Assembly: GCF_016031635.1 (NCBI RefSeq)
Contig: NZ_JACEGD010000002.1
Coordinates: 186,001 to 250,000 of the forward strand
Length of the DNA stretch: 64,000 nucleotides
Direction: 5' to 3'
Origin: Bradyrhizobium diversitatis
Lineage (GTDB): Bacteria; Pseudomonadota; Alphaproteobacteria; Rhizobiales; Xanthobacteraceae
A program made the position numbers and the translations under genes. Positions 1-11,404 of the stretch are shown one piece after another. Each line of letters starts with the position of its first letter. The first letter of the stretch is position 1. Under the pieces are notes generated by a model that worked only from the letters and a program-made list of their open reading frames with translations, was not told the DNA's origin and did not search any database.

Positions 1-615
1 CCTGGTCGGCGAGCTCGAGCGCCAGCTGGGCGTTCTGTTCGACCACCAGGATCGACACCTTGTCCTCGCGGTTGATCTTGCCGAGGATGCCGAACAGATC
101 GCGCACCACCAGCGGCGCGAGGCCGAAGGACGGCTCGTCCAGCAGCATCAGCCGGGGCCGCAGCATCAGGGCGCGGGCAACCGCGAGCATCTGCTGCTCG
201 CCGCCGGACAGCGTGCCGGCCACCTGGGTGTGCCGCTGCTTCAGCACCGGGAAGTGGGCGTACATGCGCTCGATGTCGGAGACGATGCCGGCGCTGTCCT
301 TGCGGGTGATGGCGCCGAGCTGGAGGTTCTCCTCGACGGTCATGGTGGTGAAGGTGCCGCGGCCCTGCGGCACGTGGGCGATGCCGAACCGCACGATGCT
401 TTCGGTCGAGCGGTTGTTCAGGGGCTTGCCTTCGAACTCGATCGCTCCGGTCGAGCGCACCATGTTACAGATCGCGCGCAGCGTCGTGGTCTTGCCGGCG
501 CCGTTGGCACCGAGCAGCGTCACCAGCGAACCCTCATTGAGCGAGAAGGACAGGCCATGGAGTGCCTGGACCTGGCCGTAATAGGCGCGCAGGTCCTTGA
601 CGTTGAGCAGCGTCG

Positions 616-619
<4 letters not shown>
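1..619 (-). CDS. livF: Branched-chain amino acid-type ABC transporter ATP-binding protein, LivF-like (3' part missing)
   Basis: This is an ABC ATPase of the LivF subgroup, which energises uptake of branched-chain amino acids or related carboxylates at the cytoplasmic face of the membrane. The visible protein (about 206 residues) starts MTTLLNVKDLRAYYG. It has Walker A GANGAGKTT at residues 37-45, the signature LSGGEQQ and the Walker B run LMLLDEPSFGLAP, followed by the switch segment ILVVEQNAQLAL. The C-terminus lies beyond base 1. The ATG (complement of 617-619) overlaps the stop of the next upstream gene by 4 bp (ATGA), so the two ATPases are translationally coupled. Permease and binding-protein genes are not in the window, so the substrate cannot be read. 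The symbol gives the subfamily only. Confidence 0.9.
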
Positions 620-1413
<794 letters not shown>

Positions 1414-1479
1414 GTCGTCTCGCTCACGTCGTTCAGTGAGCGATGGGGCGATGCGAACCGCTCCCGATGATGACAAAGG

Positions 1480-2346
1480 CTATCTGAACCCCTCGGCCAC
1501 ACGCGCAACTTTTCCTCCTGATTTCAGCTTTTTGCTGTTGTCTTTTTTTGAATGCGGCATCAGACCCCCGAGCGCCGCTTCGATGTTCCTTACCATCGCC
1601 AGCAGACGCGGTCCAATGTCGTTGATCAAACGCTCTTCCGTGAAGCGGAATGCCGGCGCGCCGCAATTGAATGCGTAAGGTCCGGTTCCGTCGTTGAGCT
1701 TGAGCGCGACGCCGGCTGCGCCGATGTCGTCGTGCCAGTCGCCGACCGAGATCGCAAAGCCGTATTTCGCGACCGTTTCGCCGGAACGTTCCAATCCTTC
1801 GCGCATCTTCGGCCAGCGGCTGCCGTAATGTTCGCGCAGAATGCGCGACACTTCAGCGCGGCTCTCGTCGTCGAGCGCCCAGAAATAGGCGCGGCCCATC
1901 GCACTGGTTGCAATCGGCACGCGCGAGCCGACGTCAAGTTGAACGCCGACCGTCTCGCTGCCGCGGCTCTGCCCGAAATAGATCATGCTGTGACGGTCGC
2001 GGCCGCCGACGGCGACGGCGCCCCCGGTCGCGCGCATCACTTCCTCGCGGAACGGCTCCGACAGATGCCGAACGCCCAGATTGGCCAACGCCGCGTAACC
2101 GAGCGACATCGCGGCGGGTGCGAGCTGGTACTTCTCGAAGCGGGGAACCGGCGTCAGATAGCCGAGCTTGGTCAACGTGTAGGTCAGCCGCGACACGGTC
2201 GGTTTGGGCAGATTGGTGCGCGCCGCAATCTCCTGATTGCCGAGCAGGCCGTCATTGGGTTGGAACGCGCGCAATACATCCAGTCCGCGGGAAAGCGCGA
2301 CGACGAAATTCCGATCGGTCGCAGTCTTCTTTCCTGTACGCTTCAT
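1480..2346 (-). CDS. IclR-family transcriptional regulator
   Basis: The 288-residue protein has an N-terminal winged helix-turn-helix (about residues 18-75; NQEIAARTNLPKPTVSRLTYTL is the HTH core) and a C-terminal IclR effector domain (about 95-270). The frame is open to 2493, but the MKRTGKKTATDRNF start at 2346 gives the normal IclR length. It is divergent from the acyl-CoA operon that starts at 2477. IclR proteins usually control the adjacent divergent catabolic operon and respond to a carboxylate or CoA-linked intermediate. A 19-bp perfect palindrome resembling the E. coli IclR box lies in the shared promoter region (2414-2432), which supports direct control of the operon. The effector is unknown; a dicarboxylate or its CoA ester is my inference from the neighbours. 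Confidence 0.9.
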   Translation of the reverse strand: MKRTGKKTATDRNFVVALSRGLDVLRAFQPNDGLLGNQEIAARTNLPKPTVSRLTYTLTKLGYLTPVPRFEKYQLAPAAMSLGYAALANLGVRHLSEPFREEVMRATGGAVAVGGRDRHSMIYFGQSRGSETVGVQLDVGSRVPIATSAMGRAYFWALDDESRAEVSRILREHYGSRWPKMREGLERSGETVAKYGFAISVGDWHDDIGAAGVALKLNDGTGPYAFNCGAPAFRFTEERLINDIGPRLLAMVRNIEAALGGLMPHSKKDNSKKLKSGGKVARVAEGFR

Positions 2347-2373
2347 CCCTGATCTGCTTCTTGCGCGGAGTCG

Positions 2374-2402
2374 TTGACAACGTCCGTGCTTCAAAATAAC
2401 CC
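2374..2402 (+). promoter_or_regulatory. Candidate sigma-70-type promoter for the pim-like operon
   Basis: TTGACA at 2374-2379 is a perfect -35 hexamer, followed 17 bp later by TAACCC (2397-2402), a weak -10. It lies in the divergent gap between the IclR gene and the first operon gene, and the palindrome at 2414-2432 would cover the start site. The -10 is poor, so this is only a candidate. Confidence 0.35.
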
Positions 2403-2413
2403 TGCCGTCAAGA

Positions 2414-2432
2414 TGCGGAATTAAATTCCGCA
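2414..2432. promoter_or_regulatory. 19-bp palindrome, probable IclR-family operator
   Basis: TGCGGAATTAAATTCCGCA is a perfect palindrome around a central A. Its core GGAATTNAATTCC closely resembles the E. coli IclR consensus (TGGAAAT N ATTTCCA, from memory). It lies between the divergent IclR gene and the acyl-CoA operon, about 45 bp upstream of the GTG start and just downstream of a candidate -10. That placement suits repression of the operon. Binding is inferred, not shown. Confidence 0.55.
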
Positions 2433-2476
2433 CCGCGAAATCGAACAAAAGCAAATCCCCACCAAGGAGGGACACC

Positions 2477-4573
<2,097 letters not shown>

Positions 4574-4624
4574 TCGAATTGGCAGTGGCGGCGATTTCGT
4601 CCTCCGAGGCACACTCTCTCCGTT

Positions 4625-4727
4625 CCCTCCCCCCTTGTGGGGGAAGGTCAGGGAGGGGGGTGGCTCCGGGCGAGGTTCGAGTTTGTGGCTACCCCTCTCC
4701 CCAACCCTCCCCCACAAGGGGGGAGGG
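4625..4727. repeat. Inverted pair of 36-bp G/C-rich repeats (DUF559-cassette family), no gene inside
   Basis: The left arm 4625-4660 and right arm 4692-4727 are inverted copies of the same 36-bp unit (ccctccccccttgtggggg followed by a ggttgggga-type stretch), separated by 31 bp. The unit matches the arms that flank the DUF559 gene at 56891-57326, differing mainly at the loop (ttgt here, ttgc there). The pair lies between the first and second genes of the acyl-CoA operon and can fold into a large cruciform. It holds no coding sequence I would accept. Confidence 0.85.
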
Positions 4728-4773
4728 AGCCCATCCGCCGGTGCCTGCCTTACGTGCAAAGTAACGAGCTTCC

Positions 4774-6456
4774 ATGACCCATCCCGGCGAACAGTTTTAT
4801 CCCGAGGGCGTGCGTTGGGACGATCCGATCGTCCAGGGCACATTGCCCGACCTGCTGGCGAAAGCCGCCGCCGAGTACGGCCCGCGCACCGCGTTGGAAT
4901 TCCGCGACCGTCCGATCACCTACACCGAGCTCGCGGCTCAGGCCGAGCGCGCGGCGGCGGCGTTCCTGCGCGCCGACTGCGGCAGGAACTCTTCCGTCGC
5001 GCTGTTCCTCGGCAACACGCCGGACCATCCCGTCAATTTCTTCGGCGCGCTGAAGGCGGGCGCCCGCGTTGCGCACCTCTCGCCGCTCGACGGCGAGATC
5101 GCGCTGACCCACAAGGTCTCCGATTCCGGCTCGCGCCTGCTCGTCACGTCGAACCTCCAGGCCTTGCTGCCGACCGCGCTGAAATTCCTGGAGAAGGGGC
5201 TGATCGACCGCCTGGTCGTCTGCGAGGACGATCATTGGGGCAAGATCGGCACGCCGCAGGCGGCAATTCCCGACGATCCCCGCATCGTGACCTTCAAGAC
5301 CTTCGTCGAGGGCGCGATCGCGCCGGCGCAATGGCCGACGGTGACCGCCGACGACGTCGCGCTGCTGCAATATACCGGCGGCACCACCGGCCTGCCCAAG
5401 GGCGCCATGCTGACCCACGGCAATCTCACCGCGGCGGTGTCGATCTACGACGTCTGGGGCAAGCCGACGCGTGCCACGCGCGGCGAGACGATCGAGCGCG
5501 TGATCTGCGTGCTGCCGCTGTTCCACATCTACGCGCTCACCGTCGTGCTGCTGTCCTCGCTCAGCCGCGGCAATCTGATCTCGCTGCACCAGCGCTTCGA
5601 CGTCGAAGCTGTCATGCGCGACATCGAGGTCAAGCGCGCGACCTACTTTCCGGGCGTGCCGACGATGTGGATCGCGATCGCCGCGCTCCCAGACCTCGAC
5701 AAGCGCGACTTCTCCTCGCTCGCCACCATCGGCTCCGGCGGCGCGCCGCTGCCGGTGGAGATCGCGAATTTCTTCGAGCGCAAGGTCGGCAAGAAGCTGC
5801 GCAGCGGCTGGGGGATGACCGAGACCTGCTCGCCCGGCACCGGCCATCCGCCCGACGGTCCCGAGAAACCGGGCTCGGTCGGCCTGATGCTGCCCGGCAT
5901 CGAGCTCGACGTCGTTGCGCTGGACGATCCCCGGCGCGTGCTGCCGCCGGGCGAAGTCGGCGAGATCCGCATCAAGGGTCCGAACGTCACCAAGGGTTAC
6001 TGGAACAGGCCGGAAGGCTCCACGGATGCCTTCGTCGACGGCCGTTTCCTCACCGGCGACATCGGCTATGTCGACACCGACGGCTATTTCTTCCTGGTCG
6101 ACCGCAAGAAGGACATGATCATCTCCGGCGGCTTCAACGTCTATCCGCAGATGATCGAGCAGGCGATCTACACCATATCAGGCGTGCACGAAGTGATCGT
6201 GCTCGGCATCCCCGACCAGTACCGCGGCGAGGCCGCAAAGGCCTTCATCAAGCTGAAGCCCGGCGCAAAGCCGTTCTCGGTCGACGAGCTGCGCGCGCAG
6301 CTCAACGGCAAGCTCGGCAAGCACGAACTGCCGGCCGCGGTCGAATTCGTCGACGACCTGCCGCGCACGCCGGTCGGAAAATTGTCGCGCCACGAATTGC
6401 GCCAGCAGCAGAAACCGTCACAATCCACCCAAACCGCATCAGGAGTCCGTTCTTGA
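4774..6456 (+). CDS. pimA: Acyl-/dicarboxylate-CoA ligase (AMP-forming), PimA-like
   Basis: This ANL-superfamily ligase (560 residues) activates a carboxylate to its CoA thioester using ATP. The P-loop-like motif [11 protein letters not shown] is at 200-210, the A5-type motif is [10 protein letters not shown], and the hinge plus catalytic region is [23 protein letters not shown] with ISGGFNVYP. The C-terminal catalytic lysine lies in [12 protein letters not shown]. In R. palustris, PimA activates C7-C14 dicarboxylates and fatty acids; the same operon order supports that role here. Its TGA overlaps the TTG start of the thiolase. The gap before it is filled by an inverted repeat pair. Substrate chain length cannot be read from the sequence. 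Confidence 0.87.
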   Translation: MTHPGEQFYPEGVRWDDPIVQGTLPDLLAKAAAEYGPRTALEFRDRPITYTELAAQAERAAAAFLRADCGRNSSVALFLGNTPDHPVNFFGALKAGARVAHLSPLDGEIALTHKVSDSGSRLLVTSNLQALLPTALKFLEKGLIDRLVVCEDDHWGKIGTPQAAIPDDPRIVTFKTFVEGAIAPAQWPTVTADDVALLQYTGGTTGLPKGAMLTHGNLTAAVSIYDVWGKPTRATRGETIERVICVLPLFHIYALTVVLLSSLSRGNLISLHQRFDVEAVMRDIEVKRATYFPGVPTMWIAIAALPDLDKRDFSSLATIGSGGAPLPVEIANFFERKVGKKLRSGWGMTETCSPGTGHPPDGPEKPGSVGLMLPGIELDVVALDDPRRVLPPGEVGEIRIKGPNVTKGYWNRPEGSTDAFVDGRFLTGDIGYVDTDGYFFLVDRKKDMIISGGFNVYPQMIEQAIYTISGVHEVIVLGIPDQYRGEAAKAFIKLKPGAKPFSVDELRAQLNGKLGKHELPAAVEFVDDLPRTPVGKLSRHELRQQQKPSQSTQTASGVRS

Positions 6457-7640
6457 CCGACGCCGTCATCGTTTCCACCGCCCGCACCCCGATCGGCAAG
6501 GCCTATCGCGGCGCGCTCAACGCCACCGAGGGCGCAACGCTGCTCGGCCATGCCATCGGCGAGGCTGTCGCGCGCGCAAAAGTCGATCCGAAGGAGATCG
6601 AGGACGTCGTGATGGGCGCCGCCCTCCAGCAGGGCGCGACCGGCGGCAACATCGCGCGCAAGGCGCTGCTGCGCGCCGGCCTTCCCGTCACCGTCGCCGG
6701 CACCACGATCGACCGGCAGTGCGCCTCGGGCCTGCAGGCGATCGCGCTGGCCGCGCGATCGGTGCTCTTCGACGGCGTCGAGATCGCGGTTGGCGGCGGC
6801 GGCGAGTCGATCAGCCTCGTGCAGAACGACAAGATGAACGGCTTCCACGCCCAGGACCCCGCGCTGCTCAAGATCAAGGGCGAGGTCTACATGCCCATGA
6901 TCGACACCGCGGAAGTCGTCGCCAAGCGCTACGGCATCTCGCGCGAACGCCAGGACGAATATTCGCTGGAGAGCCAGCGCCGCACCGCAGCCGCGCAGCA
7001 GGGCGGCAGGTTCAAGGACGAGATCGCCCCGATCACGACGCAGATGGCGGTCACCGACAAGGCGACCGGCACCGTCTCGATGAAGGAGATCACGCTGTCG
7101 CAGGACGAAGGTCCGCGCCCCGAGACCACCATCGAAGGCCTCGCCGGCCTCAAGCCCGTGCGCGGCGACGGCTTCAGCATCACAGCCGGCAACGCCAGCC
7201 AGCTCTCCGACGGCGCCAGCGCCTGCGTGATCATGAGCGACAAGGAAGCCGCCAGGCGCGGCCTCAAGCCGCTCGGCATCTTCCGCGGCTTCGTCTCCGC
7301 CGGCTGCGAGCCGGACGAGATGGGCATCGGCCCGGTCTTCGCGGTGCCGCGCCTCCTCAAGCGCCACGGCCTCAGCGTCGACGACATCGGCCTCTGGGAG
7401 CTCAACGAAGCCTTCGCCGTGCAGGTGCTGTATTGCCGCGACAAGCTCGGCATCGACCCCGAGAAGATCAACGTCGACGGCGGCGCGATCGCGGTCGGCC
7501 ATCCCTACGGCATGTCGGGCGCGCGCCTCACCGGCCACGCCCTGATCGAGGGCCGCCGCCGCAAGGCCAAATACGCGGTCGTCACCATGTGCGTCGGCGG
7601 CGGCATGGGCGCGGCGGGATTGTTCGAGGTGCTGCAGTAG
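6453..7640 (+). CDS. pimB: Thiolase / acetyl-CoA acyltransferase, PimB-like
   Basis: This 395-residue thiolase cleaves 3-ketoacyl-CoA with CoA as the last step of the beta-oxidation turn. The nucleophilic cysteine is C90 in [10 protein letters not shown]. The second and third active-site blocks are the NEAFA loop with [12 protein letters not shown] and [13 protein letters not shown]. The start is TTG at 6453, directly overlapping the ligase stop (TTGA). It is fixed by AGGAG at 6441-6445 and gives the normal N-terminus [16 protein letters not shown]. The open frame runs upstream inside the ligase gene, but that part is a shadow. Tight coupling to the ligase gene indicates co-translation. Confidence 0.9.
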   Translation: MTDAVIVSTARTPIGKAYRGALNATEGATLLGHAIGEAVARAKVDPKEIEDVVMGAALQQGATGGNIARKALLRAGLPVTVAGTTIDRQCASGLQAIALAARSVLFDGVEIAVGGGGESISLVQNDKMNGFHAQDPALLKIKGEVYMPMIDTAEVVAKRYGISRERQDEYSLESQRRTAAAQQGGRFKDEIAPITTQMAVTDKATGTVSMKEITLSQDEGPRPETTIEGLAGLKPVRGDGFSITAGNASQLSDGASACVIMSDKEAARRGLKPLGIFRGFVSAGCEPDEMGIGPVFAVPRLLKRHGLSVDDIGLWELNEAFAVQVLYCRDKLGIDPEKINVDGGAIAVGHPYGMSGARLTGHALIEGRRRKAKYAVVTMCVGGGMGAAGLFEVLQ

Positions 7641-7649
7641 GAGTTTCTG

Positions 7650-7748
7650 TCATTCCGGGGCGCCGCGAAGCGGCGAGCCCGGAATCCATAACCACCAGTC
7701 GGGGATATGGATTTCGGGCCTGCGCCTTGCGGCGCATCCCGGAATGAC
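7650..7748. repeat. Dispersed palindromic repeat (gtcattccgggg... family), copy 1
   Basis: The copy begins GTCATTCCGGGGCG and ends CCCGGAATGAC, so its ends are inverted. The interior has a second nested stem (cgaagcggcgagcccgg with cgggcctgcgccttgcgg). It lies between the thiolase and acyl-CoA dehydrogenase genes inside the operon. Related copies are at 8983-9078 and 21051-21128. Confidence 0.8.
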
Positions 7749-7789
7749 GGCGGAACTGGTCAAGAATAAATCGCTCACAGGAGGATCCG

Positions 7790-8980
7790 ATGGATCTCGC
7801 ATTCACTAGGGAAGAGCAGGCGTTTCGCGAGGAAGTGCGGTCGTTCTTCCGCGACAACGTGCCGCCGGATACGCGGCGCAAGATGGTCGAAGGCCGCCAC
7901 CTCTCGAAGGACGAGATGGTGAATTGGTGGCGCATCCTCAACAAGAAGGGCTGGGGCGTCAGCCACTGGCCGAAGGAATATGGCGGCACGGGATGGACCG
8001 CCGTGCAGCACTACATCTTCAACGAGGAGCTTCAGGCTCACCCGGCGCCGCAGCCGCTCGCCTTCGGCGTCAGCATGGTCGGTCCGGTCATCTACACCTT
8101 CGGCAACGAGGAGCAGAAGAAGAAGTACCTGCCGCGCATCGCCAATGTCGACGATTGGTGGTGCCAGGGCTTCTCCGAGCCCGGCTCCGGCTCCGACCTC
8201 GCCTCGCTCAAGACCAAGGCCGAGCGCCGCGGCGACAAGTGGATCATCAACGGCCAGAAGACCTGGACCACGCTCGCCCAGCACGCCGACATGATCTTCT
8301 GCCTCTGCCGCACCGACAACAACGCCAAGAAGCAGATGGGCATCTCCTTCATCGTGTTCTCGATGAAGTCGAAGGGCGTCACCGTGCGCCCGATCCAGAC
8401 CATCGACGGCGGCCACGAGGTCAACGAAGTGTTCTTCGACGACGTCGAAGTTCCGATCGAGAACCTGATCGGCGAGGAGAACAAGGGCTGGGATTACGCG
8501 AAATTCCTGCTCGGCAACGAGCGCACCGGCATCGCCCGCGTCGGCGTCTCCAAGGAGCGCATCCGCCGCATCAAGGATCTGGCGTCCAAGGTCGAATCCG
8601 GCGGCAAGCCGATCATCCAGGACGCGGCGTTCCGCGAGAAGCTCACCGCTTGCGAGATCGAGCTGAAAGCGCTCGAGCTCACGCAGCTCCGCGTCGTCGC
8701 CGACGAAGGCAAGCACGGCAAGGGCAAGCCCAACCCGGCGTCCTCGGTGCTGAAGATCAAGGGCTCCGAGATCCAGCAGACCACCACCGAGCTGCTCATG
8801 GAAGTGATCGGCCCGTTCGCCGCGCCCTACGACGAGCACGGCGACGACGGCTCGAACGAAGCCATGGACTGGACCGCCCAGATCGCGCCGAGCTACTTCA
8901 ACAACCGCAAGGTCTCGATCTACGGCGGCTCCAACGAGATCCAGCGCAACATCATCGCCAAGGCGGTGCTGGGGCTCTAG
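7790..8980 (+). CDS. pimC: Acyl-CoA dehydrogenase, large-subunit type (PimC-like)
   Basis: This 396-residue FAD-dependent acyl-CoA dehydrogenase introduces the alpha-beta double bond. Features are an N-terminal helical domain (LAFTREEQAFREEVRSFF), the flavin-binding middle domain (WWCQGFSEPGSGSDLASL) and the C-terminal four-helix domain ending YGGSNEIQRNIIAKAVLGL. The ATG is fixed by AGGAGG at 7779-7784. Its partner, the smaller dehydrogenase, follows at 9115; such pairs form the pimeloyl-CoA dehydrogenase PimCD in R. palustris. It carries the usual base of long-chain-type homologues only by alignment, which I could not run. Confidence 0.88.
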   Translation: MDLAFTREEQAFREEVRSFFRDNVPPDTRRKMVEGRHLSKDEMVNWWRILNKKGWGVSHWPKEYGGTGWTAVQHYIFNEELQAHPAPQPLAFGVSMVGPVIYTFGNEEQKKKYLPRIANVDDWWCQGFSEPGSGSDLASLKTKAERRGDKWIINGQKTWTTLAQHADMIFCLCRTDNNAKKQMGISFIVFSMKSKGVTVRPIQTIDGGHEVNEVFFDDVEVPIENLIGEENKGWDYAKFLLGNERTGIARVGVSKERIRRIKDLASKVESGGKPIIQDAAFREKLTACEIELKALELTQLRVVADEGKHGKGKPNPASSVLKIKGSEIQQTTTELLMEVIGPFAAPYDEHGDDGSNEAMDWTAQIAPSYFNNRKVSIYGGSNEIQRNIIAKAVLGL

Positions 8981-8982
8981 GC

Positions 8983-9078
8983 GTCATTCCGGGGCGCGAC
9001 GTAGTCGCGAGCCCGGAATCCATAACCACGATCGGGAGTATGGATCCCGGGCTCGCGCTGCGCGCGCCCCGGGATGAC
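8983..9078. repeat. Dispersed palindromic repeat (gtcattccgggg... family), copy 2
   Basis: GTCATTCCGGGGCGCGACG at the left and GCCCCGGGATGAC at the right form inverted ends, with a shared internal ggaatccataaccac segment as in copy 1. It sits between the two dehydrogenase genes. Confidence 0.8.
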
Positions 9079-9114
9079 GAAGCCAGATAATTTCGGGTAC
9101 GAGGAACGAATAAA

Positions 9115-10257
9115 ATGGATTTTGATCTGTCCGAGGAGCAGCGGCTTCTCAAGGAAAGCATCGACGGCCTGCTGACCGATTCCTACGATTTCGAGCAGCG
9201 CAAGAAGTACATGAAGGAGAAGGGCGGCTGGAGCAAAGCGGTCTGGCTCAAGCTCGCCGAGCAGGGCCTGCTCGGCCTGCCCTTCGCGGAGGCCGATGGC
9301 GGCTTCGGCGGCGGCGGCGTCGAGACCATGATCGTGATGGAAGCGCTCGGCAAGGCGCTGGTGCTCGAGCCCTATCTCGCAACGGTCGTGATCGGCGGCG
9401 GCTTCCTGCGCCATGCCGGCACTGATGCGCAGAAGGCCGCGCACGTGCCTGCCATCATCGACGGCAGCAAGACGCTCGCCTTCGCCCAGCTCGAGAAGAA
9501 CTCGCGCTACGATCTGTTCGACGTCTCGACCACCGCGAAGAAGAAGGGCGACGCCTACGTGATCGACGGCGAGAAGTTCGTCGTGCTCAACGGCGAGAGC
9601 GCCGACACGTTGATCGTCACCGCACGCACCAGGGGCGGTCGCCGTGACAAGACCGGCATCGGCGTGTTCCTGGTTCCAGCGAATGCCAAGGGCGTCGCCA
9701 GGAAGGGCTATCCGACCCAGGACGGCCTGCACGCCGCCGACGTCACCTTCACCGCTGTCGAGGTCGGTGCCGATGCCGTGCTCGGCAACCCCGAGGATTC
9801 GCTCGCGCTGATCGAGCGCGTGGTGGACGAAGCCCGCGTCGCGCTCTGCGCCGAGGCGGTCGGCCTGATGGACGAATCGCTCAAGACCACGGTCGAGTAC
9901 ATCAAGACGCGAAAACAGTTCGGCGTCGCCATCGGCTCGTTCCAGTCGCTGCAGCACCGCGCCTCCGACATGTTCGTCGCGGCCGAGCAGGCGCGCTCGA
10001 TGTCGATGTTCGCGACCATGGCCGGTGATTTCGAGGACGCCAAGGAGCGCACGAATGCGATCGCCGCGGCCAAGGTGCAGATCGGCAAGTCGCTGAAATT
10101 CGTCGGCCAGCAGTCGATCCAGCTCCACGGCGGCATCGGCATGACCATGGAGGCGAAGATCGGCCACTACTTCAAGCGCCTCACCATGATCGAGAACACG
10201 TTCGGCGACACCGACTACCACCAGCGCCGCGTCGCCGATGCGGGCGGGTTGATCTGA
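9115..10257 (+). CDS. pimD: Acyl-CoA dehydrogenase, small-subunit type (PimD-like)
   Basis: This is the second acyl-CoA dehydrogenase-fold protein (380 residues), starting MDFDLSEEQRLLKESIDGLL. The C-terminal helical domain contains the family segment TRKQFGVAIGSFQSLQHRASD and the flavin/substrate helix QLHGGIGMTMEAKIGHYFKRL. The middle domain is more divergent than in the upstream dehydrogenase, as expected for the PimD partner of a heteromeric enzyme. It lies third from the end of the operon, separated from pimC by a palindromic repeat. It may be catalytic or a structural partner. Confidence 0.86.
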   Translation: MDFDLSEEQRLLKESIDGLLTDSYDFEQRKKYMKEKGGWSKAVWLKLAEQGLLGLPFAEADGGFGGGGVETMIVMEALGKALVLEPYLATVVIGGGFLRHAGTDAQKAAHVPAIIDGSKTLAFAQLEKNSRYDLFDVSTTAKKKGDAYVIDGEKFVVLNGESADTLIVTARTRGGRRDKTGIGVFLVPANAKGVARKGYPTQDGLHAADVTFTAVEVGADAVLGNPEDSLALIERVVDEARVALCAEAVGLMDESLKTTVEYIKTRKQFGVAIGSFQSLQHRASDMFVAAEQARSMSMFATMAGDFEDAKERTNAIAAAKVQIGKSLKFVGQQSIQLHGGIGMTMEAKIGHYFKRLTMIENTFGDTDYHQRRVADAGGLI

Positions 10258-10264
10258 CGCTTGC

Positions 10265-10351
10265 CGTCATTGCGAGCGAAGCGAAGCAATCCAGGGTCTT
10301 TCCGCTGGGACATCTCTGGATTGCTTCGTCGCTTCGCTCCTCGCAATGACG
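10265..10351. repeat. Dispersed palindromic repeat (cgtcattgcgag... family), copy 1
   Basis: CGTCATTGCGAGCGAAGCGAAGCAATCCAG at the left and CTGGATTGCTTC...CTCGCAATGACG at the right are inverted, so the whole 87-bp unit can fold into one long hairpin. Other copies are at 12960-13046 (full) and 13730-13770 (left half only). Confidence 0.85.
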
Positions 10352-10380
10352 GAGGTTGTTGAAGCAACGAGGCACCAAAA

Positions 10381-11154
10381 ATGAAAAACACCCCGTTCGA
10401 TCTCACCGGCAAGGTCGCCGTGGTCACCGGCTCCAGCCGCGGCATCGGCCGCTCCTCCGCCGAACTGCTGGCGAAACTCGGCGCCAGGGTCGTGGTCTCC
10501 TCGCGCAAGGCGGACGCCTGCAAGGAAGTCGCCGACGGCATCAATGCGGCCGGCGGCGAGGCCACCGTCATCCCCTGCAACATCGCGCGGAAGGCCGAGG
10601 TCGAGGCACTGATCGCGGGTGCGACGAAGCACTACGGCAAGATCGACATCCTCGTCTGCAACGCCGCGGTCAATCCCTACTACGGCCCGCTGCTCGACAT
10701 CACCGATGAAGCCTTCGACAAGATCATGGGCTCCAACGTCAAGAGCAACATCTGGCTCTCCGCGCTCGCGATTCCGCAGATGGCGGAGCGCGGCAACGGC
10801 TCCGTGATCATCATCTCCTCGATCGGCGGCCTGCGCGGCTCCACCGTGATCGGCGCCTACGGCATCTCCAAGGCCGCCGATTTCGCGCTGTGCCGCTCAC
10901 TCGCCGGCGAGTGGGGCCCGAAGGGTGTCCGCGTCAACTGCATCGCCCCCGGCCTCGTCAAGACCGACTTCGCCCGCGCGCTATGGGAAGACGAAGCCAA
11001 CCTCAAGCGCCGCACCGCCACCACGCCGCTGCGCCGCATCGGCGAACCCGACGAAATCGCCGGCGCGGTCGCCTACCTCGCCTCCGACGCATCGAGCTTC
11101 ATGACCGGCCAGACCATCGTCATCGACGGCGGCGTCACGACGGCGGCGGTGTAG
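10381..11154 (+). CDS. Short-chain dehydrogenase/reductase (SDR), last gene of the acyl-CoA operon
   Basis: This 257-residue classical SDR has the cofactor motif TGSSRGIGRS near residue 17, the NAAVNP segment, the active-site YGISK (Y160, K164) with the preceding serine in IIISSIGG, and the C-terminal FMTGQTIVIDGG. It is likely a cytoplasmic NAD(P)-dependent alcohol/ketone oxidoreductase. It follows the PimD-like gene after a palindromic repeat and may act on a hydroxyacyl intermediate. I do not assign the symbol pimE because I am not certain which enzyme class that is in R. palustris. Confidence 0.88.
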   Translation: MKNTPFDLTGKVAVVTGSSRGIGRSSAELLAKLGARVVVSSRKADACKEVADGINAAGGEATVIPCNIARKAEVEALIAGATKHYGKIDILVCNAAVNPYYGPLLDITDEAFDKIMGSNVKSNIWLSALAIPQMAERGNGSVIIISSIGGLRGSTVIGAYGISKAADFALCRSLAGEWGPKGVRVNCIAPGLVKTDFARALWEDEANLKRRTATTPLRRIGEPDEIAGAVAYLASDASSFMTGQTIVIDGGVTTAAV

Positions 11155-11162
11155 CCGGTTGA

Positions 11163-11303
11163 CTCCCTCGCCCCGCTCTTGCGGGGAGAGGGTTGGGGTG
11201 AGGGGCTTCTCTCCACGCGTGATATCGTCGAGGTACCTGTACCCCCTCACCCGGAATCCGCGCTTTGCGCGAATTCCGACCTCTCCCCGCAAGCGGGGCG
11301 AGG
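11163..11303. repeat. Inverted G/C-rich repeat pair between the SDR gene and glpK
   Basis: The left arm 11163-11205 (ctccctcgccccgctcttgc then ggggagagggttggggtgagggg) and the right arm 11242-11303 (cccctcaccc ... ctctccccgcaagcggggcgaggtg) are inverted. The right arm has about 25 extra bases (ccggaatccgcgctttgcgc region). They are a variant of the arms at 4625-4727 and 56891-57326. No gene lies between the arms. Confidence 0.75.
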
Positions 11304-11404
11304 TGAACAAGACGGCGCCGCTGGTATTGACCTTCCCGCCCTAATCCGCTCCCTTTGGCATCACAAAACGATCCCCTACCAGGGAAACGCCGAGGTAAGC
11401 CGCC

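Noticed and set aside
1414..1476. Longer start for the LivG-like ATPase
   Set aside because: The extra residues are not family-like, and the internal ATG at 1413 has a better ribosome site.
4635..6452. Upstream extension of the thiolase frame
   Set aside because: This part overlaps the CoA ligase in another frame and is Arg-rich shadow. The true start is the TTG at 6453 with AGGAG upstream.
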